Of a stretch of 64,000 bases of DNA, positions 8,758 through 18,025 are shown in pieces. Within the stretch, counting starts at the first letter, position 1; every line of letters starts with the position of its first letter. The position numbers and the translations under genes are program-made. A model generated the notes under the pieces. It was not told the origin of the DNA. It searched no databases and saw only the letters and a list, made by a program, of their open reading frames with translations. Origin of the DNA: Youxingia wuxianensis. GTDB lineage: Bacteria; Bacillota; Clostridia; Oscillospirales; Ruminococcaceae. The stretch spans positions 62,001 to 126,000 of the forward strand of contig NZ_JACRTD010000004.1 in NCBI RefSeq assembly GCF_014385085.1, written 5' to 3'.

Positions 8758-9468
8758 ATGTATAAAAAAATACCTATTTATCAGCAGCTGGCTGAGCTGC
8801 TGCGGGAAAAAATCGAAAAGGGTGAATACGCTTTTGGCAGTTCTCTTCCTTCCGAGCGGGAAATCGCAGAAACTTACGAACTTAATCGTATGACGGTTCG
8901 TAAGGCGTTGGATCTTTTAGAAAAAGAGGGCCTTCTTGTCCGGATCCAAGGAAAAGGCACCTTTATAAACACTCCTAAAATTGACACCCGGCTGGACACT
9001 ATCCAAAGTCTGGGCAAATTTTTAACACAAATGGGCATCAGCGTCACCAATAGGGTGCTTTACTGCGGCAGACGCAAAGCGGATTATAAGTTTTCAAAAA
9101 TTTTTGGGGTCTCGCCGGAGGATGAAATTTATCAAATTTTCCGGCTGCGGCTGGGAAATGGGGAGCCCTTCGCTTTAGAATATTCATATGTACCCTTCGC
9201 TTATATTAACGACTGCGAGCAATATGATTTTAAGGTGTATTCTTTACATGATCTGTATGACAAGCATGGGATTGTTTTAATGGAGGACCATCAGCAGCTG
9301 GAGATCGTTACCGTCCACAATCCCCAGGCAAAGCTGCTAGATCTGCCGGAAGGAGGACAGGTGTTTATGCTTACCAACGTAAGTATAGACAAGGACGGAC
9401 GGGTGATTGAGTATACCCGATCCTATCACAGCAGTAAAAAATTCTCTTTCTCCACAATAATGAGTTAG
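8758..9468 (+). CDS. GntR-family regulator with UTRA domain (first of pair)
   Basis: A 236-residue transcription factor. The ATG at 8758 follows AGGAGG at seven bases and begins MYKKIPIYQQ, the usual start for the family; the longer frame is rejected. The N-terminal winged helix (residues 1-75, with LPSEREIAETY and NRMTVRKALD) is followed by a UTRA ligand-binding domain (about 90-230). UTRA proteins sense sugar phosphates or related effectors, as FrlR does for fructoselysine. It is divergent from the SIS gene and followed after 11 bases by a second regulator of the same family. Confidence 0.93.
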   Translation: MYKKIPIYQQLAELLREKIEKGEYAFGSSLPSEREIAETYELNRMTVRKALDLLEKEGLLVRIQGKGTFINTPKIDTRLDTIQSLGKFLTQMGISVTNRVLYCGRRKADYKFSKIFGVSPEDEIYQIFRLRLGNGEPFALEYSYVPFAYINDCEQYDFKVYSLHDLYDKHGIVLMEDHQQLEIVTVHNPQAKLLDLPEGGQVFMLTNVSIDKDGRVIEYTRSYHSSKKFSFSTIMS

Positions 9469-9479
9469 GAGGCGTCCAG

Positions 9480-10202
9480 ATGAGTAAATATACCCAGTTG
9501 TTAAGCGAGCAGGCCAGGGAAAAAATCGAGGAATATATTGACAGACAAAAAATTGCCCCTCATACGGCCCTGCCCGCCGAGCGGGAACTGGCGAAAATTT
9601 TAAATTTCAACCGGCTCACCCTGCGGACAGCCTTGCGTCAGATGCGGGATGAAGGGGCGATTTATACGATCCATGGAAGGGGAAACTTCCTATCCAGTCC
9701 AAAATATCTGGAGGATTCCAAAAGCTTTATCTCCTATACCGCCGGCTGGGAAAGCGACGGATACCAGGTTCACAGCAAACAGATCAGCCTGAAGGTAATG
9801 GAGGCCACCAAACGAATCTCCGATAAACTTGACCTTCCTTTGGGAACGCCGGTATATGAACTAAAAAGGGTGCGGTATCTGGATGGAAACGCTTTGTTTT
9901 TGGAGACCGCCTATCTGCCGATAAAATACTGCGAGGGACTCCATAACTATCGTTTTGAAAACCGCTCTCTGTATAAAACTTTAGAGACGGAATACCATAT
10001 CAAGCTGGTGCGGCAGAATCATGTGATCAGCGTTGCCGCCCTCACTCGGGAGGAAAGCGCCTATCTGGAGGCTCCGGAAGGGACAAGCGCTTTCTTTATC
10101 CGGGGCGTCACCTACGACGATACCGGACGGGCAGTGGAGTACTGTGTGTCTTTAAATCGAGCGGATCTTTACGCCATCACCAGTTGTTTAGTACCAGAAT
10201 AA
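9480..10202 (+). CDS. GntR-family regulator with UTRA domain (second of pair)
   Basis: A 240-residue paralogue of the preceding regulator, in the same operon, starting after TTAGGAGGC. The winged helix has LPAERELAKIL and NRLTLRTALRQM; the UTRA part runs from about residue 85. It differs from the first protein in having a longer MSKYTQLLSEQ start and a more divergent DNA-reading helix, so the two may bind different sites or form heterodimers. A very similar member is encoded at 55467-56186. Confidence 0.9.
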   Translation: MSKYTQLLSEQAREKIEEYIDRQKIAPHTALPAERELAKILNFNRLTLRTALRQMRDEGAIYTIHGRGNFLSSPKYLEDSKSFISYTAGWESDGYQVHSKQISLKVMEATKRISDKLDLPLGTPVYELKRVRYLDGNALFLETAYLPIKYCEGLHNYRFENRSLYKTLETEYHIKLVRQNHVISVAALTREESAYLEAPEGTSAFFIRGVTYDDTGRAVEYCVSLNRADLYAITSCLVPE

Positions 10203-10205
10203 TAC

Positions 10206-10236
10206 AAGCCGCTGGAATATATTCCAGCGGCTTTTT
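10206..10236 (+). terminator. Rho-independent terminator
   Basis: A 13-base stem (10206-10218 with 10221-10233) followed by T residues, directly after the second GntR gene. Confidence 0.85.
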
Positions 10237-10324
10237 GCTGTCGAAAGCACCTGTCCCCCTTGAGTTTTTTCCCTATTGCCACTATACTGAAGGAGTGTAT
10301 TCTGGTTTGGAAAGGAGTTATTTC

Positions 10325-12037
10325 ATGCGTCAATCTATTGTGCAGCCTCTGATAGCTGTTAGTTTATGTCTGTGCCTTCTGCTGGGAGCCTGTGCTCCGA
10401 GAAACGAGACGCCCGGCGCTCCGTTCTTGCCGGAAGCTTCCTCCACTATTTCTCAGCCTTCTCCGGAAAGCTCTTTTGCAGTACAGCCTTATACTCAAAG
10501 GGAGATGAATTTGGAGGACTGGTGGGACGAATATCTGTTTGACGCCGCTTACAGTCTGCAGAGCGACTATCCCACTATTCCCCAAATGGATACTGGGGTT
10601 ATGATCGAATACTGCGGAAAAAAGATGTATCGGGACGGTGTGCTTGCCCAGGCGGGCAAGGGCGTGGGGGACAGTCTTCTTCCAAAAGATACTCTTAATG
10701 AATATATGCTTCGTTATTTTAACCGTCCTTTGTCCCAGCTGGATACTTTAAAGCTGGAAAATGAGGATGCAACCGCGCTGCTTTATTATATTAATACCCA
10801 CGGGATCGATGAGACAGACGAATCTGTGGGCTACTTAAAAAACGGACCTTTCACCCTTACCGACGCTCAGCCGGCAGAGGATGGGAAGTTTCACCTTACC
10901 ATAGAGGTGGAGGGCTCCCAAACCGAAACCTTTGTAATGGCGCCCCACTTAGACCGGGAAGGGTATTACTTTGAGCAGGTGATTATAGATTATGGCCAAA
11001 CGCCCGAAAGCATCACCCTGTCTGGAAATTATCTCCAGGTGCCTTCTCTGCTGGGCTTTTCCCCCAGTCACGGATCCGGGCGTTTGTACTCTTACGGGGA
11101 AATCGCAGGCAGGATTTTGTTGGTCAGCAGCCAACGGGATTCTTCCCTGGTATCTATGTCCCTTGTAAGTTCTCAGGACCTAAGCGAGATAAAAAAAGAA
11201 ATTTCCCTTTCTAAAGAGGAAACCTTTATTTCCGCTACCGCTTGTGAAAGTCGAATACTGTTTGTTACCAGCCAGCGGCTGATCACCATGGGGGCGGATT
11301 TCTCCGATTACAAGGAAGTTTCTCTGCCCCAGACTTTAATGCGGTCGATACACATGGGAAGTGATGACTATGCCCGCCTGACGTTTAATACGGATCTGAG
11401 TCAGGCAGTATACTGTAATCACCAAGGGGTTTGTCTGTATGATTTTCCCACCGATCAGGCGACCCTGCTGTTGGAGCATCCTGATTACAATCCCAATGCC
11501 CAAGGAAAAGAAATGATAGCGAATAAAACTTATGGTTCCGCCCAGTTTATCGAAAATGATACAAAAATTCTCGCCAACATCTACGGTTATGAGCATACCG
11601 CCGGGCGCACTATTTATGATCTGGCCACGAAAGAAGCTAAAACAGTAGAGGACCCCTGGCTTGCCGATTATCTGGTGGTAGAGGATGGAAAAGGTCTTTC
11701 TTTTAATGCGTACGACGAAAACACCGCGGCGGTTTATCACCATTGGACAGATATGGAAACCGGCGAGGAACATCCTATCACCTTTCCCTCCGGACTCAAA
11801 GACATCCAGACGATTGTATCTGAGGATAAAGGAACTGTTTTAATCTTTGGCTCCACAGGCAACCGGCATTATGAGCTGTACAAAATGAATTTGCAGACGA
11901 TGGAACCGGAAAAAACGGATTTTCTCTTTACCGGGACAGATCCTTATATCATCGGCGCCTGCAACAATGGCAATTTCATGTTTCTGTATTTTGATCTTGA
12001 CGGAGGCCCGGGGGCTTATATTTTAGCTAAAACATAA
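10325..12037 (+). CDS. Predicted lipoprotein, possible beta-propeller
   Basis: The ATG at 10325 follows AAAGGAG and opens a 570-residue protein with a lipoprotein signal (lipobox LLGAC, Cys23) and a Pro/Ser-rich linker. From about residue 250 it contains repeated short beta-strand patterns with turns, such as GRILLVSSQRDSS, SRILFVTSQR and NTDLSQAVYC, spaced 40-60 residues apart, which suggests a propeller-like fold on the outer face of the membrane. No catalytic motif or family was recognised. mnmM follows after 14 bases, so they may share a transcript. Confidence 0.75.
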   Translation: MRQSIVQPLIAVSLCLCLLLGACAPRNETPGAPFLPEASSTISQPSPESSFAVQPYTQREMNLEDWWDEYLFDAAYSLQSDYPTIPQMDTGVMIEYCGKKMYRDGVLAQAGKGVGDSLLPKDTLNEYMLRYFNRPLSQLDTLKLENEDATALLYYINTHGIDETDESVGYLKNGPFTLTDAQPAEDGKFHLTIEVEGSQTETFVMAPHLDREGYYFEQVIIDYGQTPESITLSGNYLQVPSLLGFSPSHGSGRLYSYGEIAGRILLVSSQRDSSLVSMSLVSSQDLSEIKKEISLSKEETFISATACESRILFVTSQRLITMGADFSDYKEVSLPQTLMRSIHMGSDDYARLTFNTDLSQAVYCNHQGVCLYDFPTDQATLLLEHPDYNPNAQGKEMIANKTYGSAQFIENDTKILANIYGYEHTAGRTIYDLATKEAKTVEDPWLADYLVVEDGKGLSFNAYDENTAAVYHHWTDMETGEEHPITFPSGLKDIQTIVSEDKGTVLIFGSTGNRHYELYKMNLQTMEPEKTDFLFTGTDPYIIGACNNGNFMFLYFDLDGGPGAYILAKT

Positions 12038-12051
12038 GAAAGGAGTATCTG

Positions 12052-12624
12052 ATGATGCCGGACAGTTTAAACACCCTAGCGGTAGCTCACCGGTTTATCT
12101 CCGAACATGTAAAGCCCGGGGATTTTTGTATTGACGCTACTGCCGGCCGGGGACACGACACCGCTTTTCTCTGTTCCCTGGTAGGGGATACGGGAAAAGT
12201 ACTCGCTTTTGACATTCAGCAGGAAGCGATAGACAGCACCAACCAAAGATTATCAGAAAACGGATTTTCCCATATCGCTCAGACGCTTTTGGAAAGTCAT
12301 GCCAATATGGCCCGCTATGCACAGAAGGAATCTGTGGACTGTATCGTTTTTAATTTTGGATATCTCCCCGGCGGCGACCACCATATTTTTACCCGGCCTC
12401 AAACCAGTATTCAGGGGATTGAGGCTGGCCTTGAGCTGCTAAAGCCCCGTGGCATTATGAGCCTTTGTATTTATTACGGCGGCGACAGCGGCTTCGAAGA
12501 AAAGGACGCTCTAATGGAGTATCTCAAAACCATCGACAGCAAGCGGTTCACCGTGCTTGTAAGTGAGTTTTACAACCGGCCCAACTGCCCTCCCATTCCA
12601 GTGGCAATTTTAAAAGAAGGGTAA
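12052..12624 (+). CDS. mnmM: tRNA (mnm5s2U34)-methyltransferase MnmM
   Basis: A 190-residue SAM-dependent methyltransferase of the YtqB/MnmM family, which completes the mnm5 group on the wobble uridine in Firmicutes. The SAM loop DATAGRGHDT, the acidic end FDIQ, the NFGYLPGGDH signature and the C-terminal NRPNCPPI segment are all characteristic. AGAAAGGAG precedes the first ATG. It lies at the end of a short operon behind a lipoprotein of unknown role. Confidence 0.9.
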   Translation: MMPDSLNTLAVAHRFISEHVKPGDFCIDATAGRGHDTAFLCSLVGDTGKVLAFDIQQEAIDSTNQRLSENGFSHIAQTLLESHANMARYAQKESVDCIVFNFGYLPGGDHHIFTRPQTSIQGIEAGLELLKPRGIMSLCIYYGGDSGFEEKDALMEYLKTIDSKRFTVLVSEFYNRPNCPPIPVAILKEG

Positions 12625-12665
12625 AAAGCGTTTTAAGGGAAAGAAAATCCTTCTATATATTTAAA

Positions 12666-12700
12666 AAAAGCAGCGCGGCCTTAAGCCGCGCTGCTTTTCT
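12666..12700 (+). terminator. Rho-independent terminator
   Basis: A 14-base G+C-rich stem (12666-12679 with 12685-12698) with flanking A and T runs, 40 bases past mnmM. Confidence 0.85.
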
Positions 12701-12821
12701 CTTCTTGCAGATTATTTCGCAGGCGGTTCTCGCCTGTCCAAATGCCTGCGCCTCCCCGAACGCTCAAAGGACATATTCCCGCTCCCTAAAAATCATATTT
12801 TACCCTACGACAAATAACAGA

Positions 12822-12865
12822 AAAAGGACGGGGAAAAGCGGCCGCTTTTCCCCGTCCTTTTTTTA
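12822..12865. terminator. Bidirectional terminator
   Basis: A long near-perfect palindrome (12822-12860), with the T-run touching the response-regulator stop codon. It ends the two-component operon and guards against read-through from the left. Confidence 0.85.
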
Positions 12866-13579
12866 TCCTCTTGTCTCACTGTCATTGTCAGTCATTCGGT
12901 ATCCCACGCCTACCTCGGTCAGAATATACTCCGGCTCGGCTGGATTTTTTTCCAGCTTACGGCGGATATTCGCCATATTAACCCGCAGGATCTGATTGTC
13001 TTTCGAAGCGTGGGGGCCCCACACGTTTTGAATGATATAGTCGTAGGTAAGCACCCGCCCCACATGCTGGGCAATCAAAGTGACAATTTTATATTCCACC
13101 TGGGTTAAATGCACATCCTTATCGTCTACCAATACCAACCGCCGGTCAAAATCAATAGTTAAACCGCCGGTGGTAAATTCTCCCTGGATAATCTGCGCTT
13201 CCCCCCGGGCAGCTTTATGGCGCAGGGCGGTGCGAATTCTAGCCAAAAGCTCCGCTGTGCCAAACGGCTTGGTCAAATAGTCGTCCGCCCCCAAATCCAA
13301 GGCCTCCACCTTTTCCCGTTCATGACTGCGGGCCGATACCACAATTACAGGCACCGACGTCCATTTGCGAACAGAAGACAGTACCTCCAGACCGTCAATA
13401 TCCGGAAGTCCCAGGTCCAAAAGAACCACATCCGGGCAATAAGAGGAGATCAGCGATTGCGCCTCGCTTCCTTTGCCCGCCTTGATTACCTGATAGTCGT
13501 TGGCTTTTAGGATCGTGGCGATAAAATTGCTGATAGCCGCCTCGTCTTCTACAATTAAAATGGTTGCTTTATTGTTCAT
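12863..13579 (-). CDS. KdpE-like response regulator
   Basis: A 238-residue OmpR-family response regulator. The receiver domain (1-120) has the acidic pair EDE near residue 12, phospho-acceptor Asp55 in LLDLGLP and the switch lysine in LTKPF; the C-terminal winged helix (about 140-230) matches KdpE (NQILRVNMANIRRK). Its first codons overlap the end of the sensor kinase gene by 11 bases. The pair resembles KdpDE, but no kdp, trk or ktr potassium-transport gene is in the window, so the target is unknown. Confidence 0.88.
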   Translation of the reverse strand: MNNKATILIVEDEAAISNFIATILKANDYQVIKAGKGSEAQSLISSYCPDVVLLDLGLPDIDGLEVLSSVRKWTSVPVIVVSARSHEREKVEALDLGADDYLTKPFGTAELLARIRTALRHKAARGEAQIIQGEFTTGGLTIDFDRRLVLVDDKDVHLTQVEYKIVTLIAQHVGRVLTYDYIIQNVWGPHASKDNQILRVNMANIRRKLEKNPAEPEYILTEVGVGYRMTDNDSETRG

Positions 13580-15128
13580 GAACCGTATCCTCCTTGGGAA
13601 GCGTAAAATAAAATGTACATCCCTGCCCTGGAGAGGTAATTACCTCAATTTCTCCTCCATGGGCTTTGACAATGGAACGGCAGATAGAAAGTCCTATCCC
13701 CATTCCCCGCTTGCCGTCGCTTCGGGTATTGTCCTTTAAGGAGTACCCTTCAAACAAATAGGGAAGCTCCTGTGAAGCAATCCCTTCTCCGTAATCTCTC
13801 ACAGAAAAAACCACGTCTTGTTTCTCCTGTTTTACTGTCATCTCAATAGGCAAGGGGCTTTTTCCATGTAAAATTGCGTTTTCTATCAGGTTGATAATCA
13901 CCTGTTCAATCAATGTGCCGTCCATTGGGATCATCAAAAACTCCTCTGGAACCTTTACATTGATTTTCTGTTGGGGATAACGCGCCTTTATCCGTCCTAC
14001 CGCTTCTGCTACAATCTCTTCTACCGCCTCTGGCTTTTTGTTTACCTTCGCGGTATCTCCCGCGCTGATACGGGTGACAGACAGAAGGTTTTCTACCATG
14101 CGGATCAGCCATTGGGAATCTGTCTTAATATCGGAAATCAGCTCCCGAAGAGTTTCCTCGTCCAGCATCCCTCCGCTTTCCAAAATCACCGAGCTGGACC
14201 CCTGTATACTGGTAAGGGGCGTGCGCAGGTCGTGGGAAATTGCCCGAAGCAAATTGCTTCTCATTTTTTCTTTTTCCGCTTCCACCAAAATTTCCTGCTG
14301 CTGTTTGGTCAGACGCTGGTGTTCCATTGCCATTTCTATTTGAGTAATTACCATGTTTAGGAGGATTTTTCCTTCCGGGTCCTCCCATTGGCGGACATCC
14401 CCGCAAAGCCCGATCACTCCCAATGCCCGGTCGGCGAACGTCACTGGGATATAATATCCCATAACGTCACTGCTCACCTTTGTATGACTGCCGGTAATTT
14501 CTTGATTTAAATATGCTCTCGCCGCGGCAGGAACTTCTTCTATGGCCTGCAGTTTTTCTTTTTGCTCTTTGGTGCCTTCCATCTGGATCTGGGTGGGCTG
14601 GGAGGGATCTCCCAGATAAAAAACCACGCCGCAGCCGTATAGTTTGCTTATATACTCGGTGACAAGGCTCATGATATCCTCAAATCCCCCTGCGGTCACC
14701 AAGTTTTTTGTAATTTCATATACCGCGTTGGTCCGGCTTTCCCGGATAGCGGACAACCGGGCCTGTTCTTTGCTTTTTGTGGTTAAGGCGCTGATCATAA
14801 TAGAAACTATCAGCATTGTGGCAAAGGTCAGAGGATACCCGGTTCGGGTAAAATCGAAAGCCAGATAAGGGTAGGTAAAAATATAATTTACCCCCACTAC
14901 GCCCAGGATGGAAGCAAGTACCCCCGGCAGATAGCCAGTGGTAAAACAGGAAACAACAGCCACCGCCAAAATATAAATGACCGCCACATGTATTCGTTCA
15001 ATAAACTGATTATTAAGCAGCGCCGCCAGCAAGGTTGCCAGCGCCATAATCAATCCGGTATAAAGCATATCTACCGGTTTCAAACAAAAAGAGGTATCAT
15101 CCATCCAATTGCGAATCCCCTCAAACAT
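13569..15128 (-). CDS. KdpD-like sensor histidine kinase lacking the KdpD N-terminus
   Basis: A 519-residue membrane kinase. It starts with the four-helix DUF4118 transmembrane block (about residues 20-115) typical of KdpD, then a GAF-like region (130-265), a HisKA domain with phospho-acceptor His299 in AISHDLRTPL, and a HATPase_c domain with NLIENAILHG and GMGIGLSI. Full KdpD has an extra cytoplasmic N-terminal KdpD/USP part of some 370 residues, which is absent here. It forms a two-gene operon with the overlapping response regulator. Confidence 0.88.
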   Translation of the reverse strand: MFEGIRNWMDDTSFCLKPVDMLYTGLIMALATLLAALLNNQFIERIHVAVIYILAVAVVSCFTTGYLPGVLASILGVVGVNYIFTYPYLAFDFTRTGYPLTFATMLIVSIMISALTTKSKEQARLSAIRESRTNAVYEITKNLVTAGGFEDIMSLVTEYISKLYGCGVVFYLGDPSQPTQIQMEGTKEQKEKLQAIEEVPAAARAYLNQEITGSHTKVSSDVMGYYIPVTFADRALGVIGLCGDVRQWEDPEGKILLNMVITQIEMAMEHQRLTKQQQEILVEAEKEKMRSNLLRAISHDLRTPLTSIQGSSSVILESGGMLDEETLRELISDIKTDSQWLIRMVENLLSVTRISAGDTAKVNKKPEAVEEIVAEAVGRIKARYPQQKINVKVPEEFLMIPMDGTLIEQVIINLIENAILHGKSPLPIEMTVKQEKQDVVFSVRDYGEGIASQELPYLFEGYSLKDNTRSDGKRGMGIGLSICRSIVKAHGGEIEVITSPGQGCTFYFTLPKEDTVHEQ

Positions 15129-15322
15129 AATATTACCGCCTCCCGCTCCATTATATTTCTTTTTTATACACTTGTCGAGCGGAAGAAAGGATGATTTTTG
15201 CCCACATAAATTTTATTTTATCTCCATGAGGAATTTCTTTCATTATACTGCAAGCCGCTCTCAAGAAACTGTTAAGTATTTTTTTCTCTTATTAAAAAAT
15301 CGTTAAGAAATGTTTATTTTTA

Positions 15323-15351
15323 TTGAAGGGTTGCCCTTCCAGTGCTATAGT
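15323..15351 (+). promoter_or_regulatory. Predicted promoter of hppA
   Basis: TTGAAG (15323-15328), a 17-base spacer, then TATAGT (15346-15351). It would give a leader of about 280 bases before hppA. The rest of 15129-15322 is the AT-rich divergent promoter region of the kinase operon. Confidence 0.5.
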
Positions 15352-15383
15352 AAAATCAATTTCGGAATTTTTTAAAAGTTGAA

Positions 15384-15636
15384 AAGATGCTTTCCTATTT
15401 CTGGATTTCTGCAGCGCCGTAGCATCTTAAGTTTAGGTATTTCCAGTATTGATTATCTTTTTTAAAAAGGAGGGTATAGGGGATATATTTACTGATTTTA
15501 TGTGGGGAATAATCGGTCTGTCGGTGTGCGGCAATAAATCCGACCGGCCGGTAGTAGTTGGGTACTGGAGATTAGATGTGACTGCCTGAATAGAAAGCAT
15601 TCATTCATATATTAAGATTTTTAATGAGGTGTACAA
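15384..15636 (+). promoter_or_regulatory. Long structured leader of hppA, class unknown
   Basis: The leader holds an 8-bp stem (15384-15391 with 15421-15428), a later G+C-rich paired stretch around 15517-15550 and an AGGAGG at about 15468 that is not followed by a start codon at usable distance. It does not match any riboswitch consensus that I can recall with confidence. The true hppA ribosome site is GAGGTG just before 15637. Confidence 0.3.
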
Positions 15637-17718
15637 ATGAATGCGTTTATGTTCGAAATTATTTCCATTGTAATTGCCTTTATCGCCTTCATTTTTGCTG
15701 GTTGGCTGTATAAATGGGTGGAAAAACAGCCTTCTTCCAACGCGAAAATAGCACAGGTAGGCGGATTGATCCGCCAGGGCGCAAAAACTTTTTTAAATAA
15801 GGAATATCGGGTCCTTGCCCGCTTTGCCGGGGTTGCGGCTGTTTTAATTTTGGTTTTCCTTCCCAGCCCGATCTGGAAAGGGGAATATATGCAAAATATT
15901 CTGATGGCCCTTTCTTATATTGCTGGTACTGTCTTTTCCGCAATCGCAGGAAAGATAGGGATTCAAATTGCTACCATTGCCAATATTAAAGCGGCAGAAG
16001 CTGCCAAAAATGGAATTAAACCGTCCTTTATGGCTGGATTCCGGGGCGGCGCCGTTATGGGTATGGCTGTAGTGGGAAGCAGCCTGCTGGGCGTTTCCGC
16101 CGTCTTTATGATCACCGGAGATACCACCGCTTTGTTGGGCTTTAGTTTCGGCGCCTCTTCTCTGGCTCTCTTCGCAAAAGCGGGGGGCGGTATTTTTACC
16201 AAAACCGCTGATATCAGCGCGGATCTGGTTGGAAAAGTGGAGCTTGGCATCCCAGAGGACGATCCGAGAAACCCAGCGGTTATCGCGGATAATGTGGGCG
16301 ATAACGTTGGCGACGTGGCCGGTATGGGCGCGGATCTGTTCGATTCCAACGTGGCTTCCATGGCTGCTGCTTTGGTAATGGCAGGGGCTTTGGATGCTCT
16401 GTCCGGCGCAGCGATTAATGTAAGTATGGTATTTTGTTACGCTGCCATTGGTCTGCTGGCCTCCATTATTGGCGTTGCTATGGCCAAGATTGGTAAACAC
16501 GGCAGTCCCACCCGGGCGCTTAACAGCAGTACTTATGTTACCACTGCCATTTACGGCGTTTTGACCGCGGCAGCTACCTATCTTTTTGATTTTTCCTGGC
16601 GGATTTGGGGCGCTTGTATTGTAGGGCTATTAGTAGGCGTAATTATTGGTATTGCCAGCGACTACTTCACTGACGACACCAAAAAACCAGTTCATTATGT
16701 TGCTAGAGCTTCCAAATCAGGCCCGGCGTTTACAGTGCTTTCCGGTATTTCTTATGGCCTTCTCAGTGTGCTTCCTGCAATGATTGGTATTGCTGTGGCT
16801 GCTCTTGCCGCCTATAAGCTTTGTGAGCCTATGGGGGATGGATACGCTATGTTTGGTATCTCCATGGCGGCGGTAGGAATGCTCTCCATTGTAGGTATGA
16901 TTATCTCCAATGACGCTTATGGTCCTATTGTAGATAATGCCCGCGGGCTTGCGGAAATGGGCAATTTAGGCGATAAAGTTCTGGATATTACAGATGAACT
17001 GGACAGTGCCGGCAACACGGTCAAGGCGGTTACCAAAGGGTTCGCTATCGCGGCGGCTGGGCTGACCGTAATTGCTTTGCTGGGCGCTTTCATGAGTGAA
17101 GTAAATACAGCGGCGGCCGAACTTGGAGTAGAAGGCCTCGTAGGATTTGATATTATCAACCCGATGGTCTTCTTTGGGCTTCTGATCGGCGCGGCTATCC
17201 CGGCGGTATTCTCCGCTATGCTGATGCTTGGAGTGGATAGAAACGCCCAGCGGATGGTGGGAGAAATTCATCGTCAGTTTGATACTATTCCAGGATTAAA
17301 AGTAGGGGATCCAAATGCTGTTCCGGAATATGACAAATGTATCGAAATCGCTACCAACGGCGCTATTAAAGAGTTAATTCCCGCTGGACTGATGGCAATT
17401 ATCGCTACTTTGGGTGTTGGATTCATCGGCGGTGTACAGGCCATCGGCGGCTTTTTAACCGGCAATATTGTCAGCGGTCTGCTTCTTGCTTTGTTTATGT
17501 CCAACTCTGGCGGGCTGTGGGATAACGCGAAAAAATATGTGGAATCCGGCCATGAAGGCGGCAAAGGCTCCGACGCCCATAAATCTGCTGTTGTAGGCGA
17601 TACCGTCGGAGATCCCTTTAAAGATACTGCAGGTCCTTCCATCAACACTCAAATCACTGTTGTTTCCTTGGTATCTTCCCTGCTTTCCACACTGTTTTTG
17701 ACTATGTCCTTATTCTAA
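15637..17718 (+). CDS. hppA: Membrane-bound proton-translocating pyrophosphatase
   Basis: A 693-residue protein with about 16 membrane segments, the usual size for the family. It hydrolyses pyrophosphate and pumps ions across the membrane. The substrate-binding DNVGDNVGDVAGMGADL and the late NSGGLWDNAKK and DTVGDPFKDTAGPS segments are intact. Lys463 in GNTVKAVTKG occupies the position that is lysine in K+-independent and alanine in K+-dependent enzymes, so a K+-independent H+ pump is inferred. It is a single-gene unit with a long leader and its own terminator. Confidence 0.95.
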   Translation: MNAFMFEIISIVIAFIAFIFAGWLYKWVEKQPSSNAKIAQVGGLIRQGAKTFLNKEYRVLARFAGVAAVLILVFLPSPIWKGEYMQNILMALSYIAGTVFSAIAGKIGIQIATIANIKAAEAAKNGIKPSFMAGFRGGAVMGMAVVGSSLLGVSAVFMITGDTTALLGFSFGASSLALFAKAGGGIFTKTADISADLVGKVELGIPEDDPRNPAVIADNVGDNVGDVAGMGADLFDSNVASMAAALVMAGALDALSGAAINVSMVFCYAAIGLLASIIGVAMAKIGKHGSPTRALNSSTYVTTAIYGVLTAAATYLFDFSWRIWGACIVGLLVGVIIGIASDYFTDDTKKPVHYVARASKSGPAFTVLSGISYGLLSVLPAMIGIAVAALAAYKLCEPMGDGYAMFGISMAAVGMLSIVGMIISNDAYGPIVDNARGLAEMGNLGDKVLDITDELDSAGNTVKAVTKGFAIAAAGLTVIALLGAFMSEVNTAAAELGVEGLVGFDIINPMVFFGLLIGAAIPAVFSAMLMLGVDRNAQRMVGEIHRQFDTIPGLKVGDPNAVPEYDKCIEIATNGAIKELIPAGLMAIIATLGVGFIGGVQAIGGFLTGNIVSGLLLALFMSNSGGLWDNAKKYVESGHEGGKGSDAHKSAVVGDTVGDPFKDTAGPSINTQITVVSLVSSLLSTLFLTMSLF

Positions 17719-17790
17719 TTTCCTTCCCTTTTCCATTGGCATAAAGGGAGGACTGCAATTACATCCTTGATAATTATTTCTCTAGTGGTT

Positions 17791-17831
17791 AAAAAGCTCT
17801 CCCGGCAAACTTGCCGGGAGAGCTTTTTTAT
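17791..17831 (+). terminator. Rho-independent terminator of hppA
   Basis: An 18-base stem (17791-17808 with 17811-17828) with a T-run. The following 120 bases up to 17952 show no gene. Confidence 0.9.
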
Positions 17832-17952
17832 GCACAAGACAGGCGGAGTTTTGCAACAAAAAGCAGACGTTCCCAACAGCCGGACGACCATCAGCAAAGG
17901 GACAGGCGGACCCAATGGCAAAAACCAGCCGTCCGGCAACCAGGCAGCAAAA

Positions 17953-18000
17953 AGACAGGCGGTCCCCGGCAGCAGAGAAGCTGCCGGGGACCGCCTGTCT
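17953..18000. terminator. Very long hairpin ending the feo operon
   Basis: A perfect 21-base G+C-rich stem (17953-17973 with 17980-18000) around a 6-base loop, 25 bases past the last feo gene. It probably terminates minus-strand transcription. Confidence 0.75.
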
Positions 18001-18025
18001 TGTGTTTTAGGGAAGTTGCTTTATC

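Noticed and set aside
10184..10324. N-terminal extension of the lipoprotein gene, overlapping the second GntR gene and its terminator
   Set aside because: It would read through a clear terminator and hide a textbook lipoprotein signal that starts at 10325.
15500..15590. A 29-codon frame in the hppA leader that might be a leader peptide
   Set aside because: The only AGGAGG lies 27 bases away, too far for initiation, and the composition is unremarkable.
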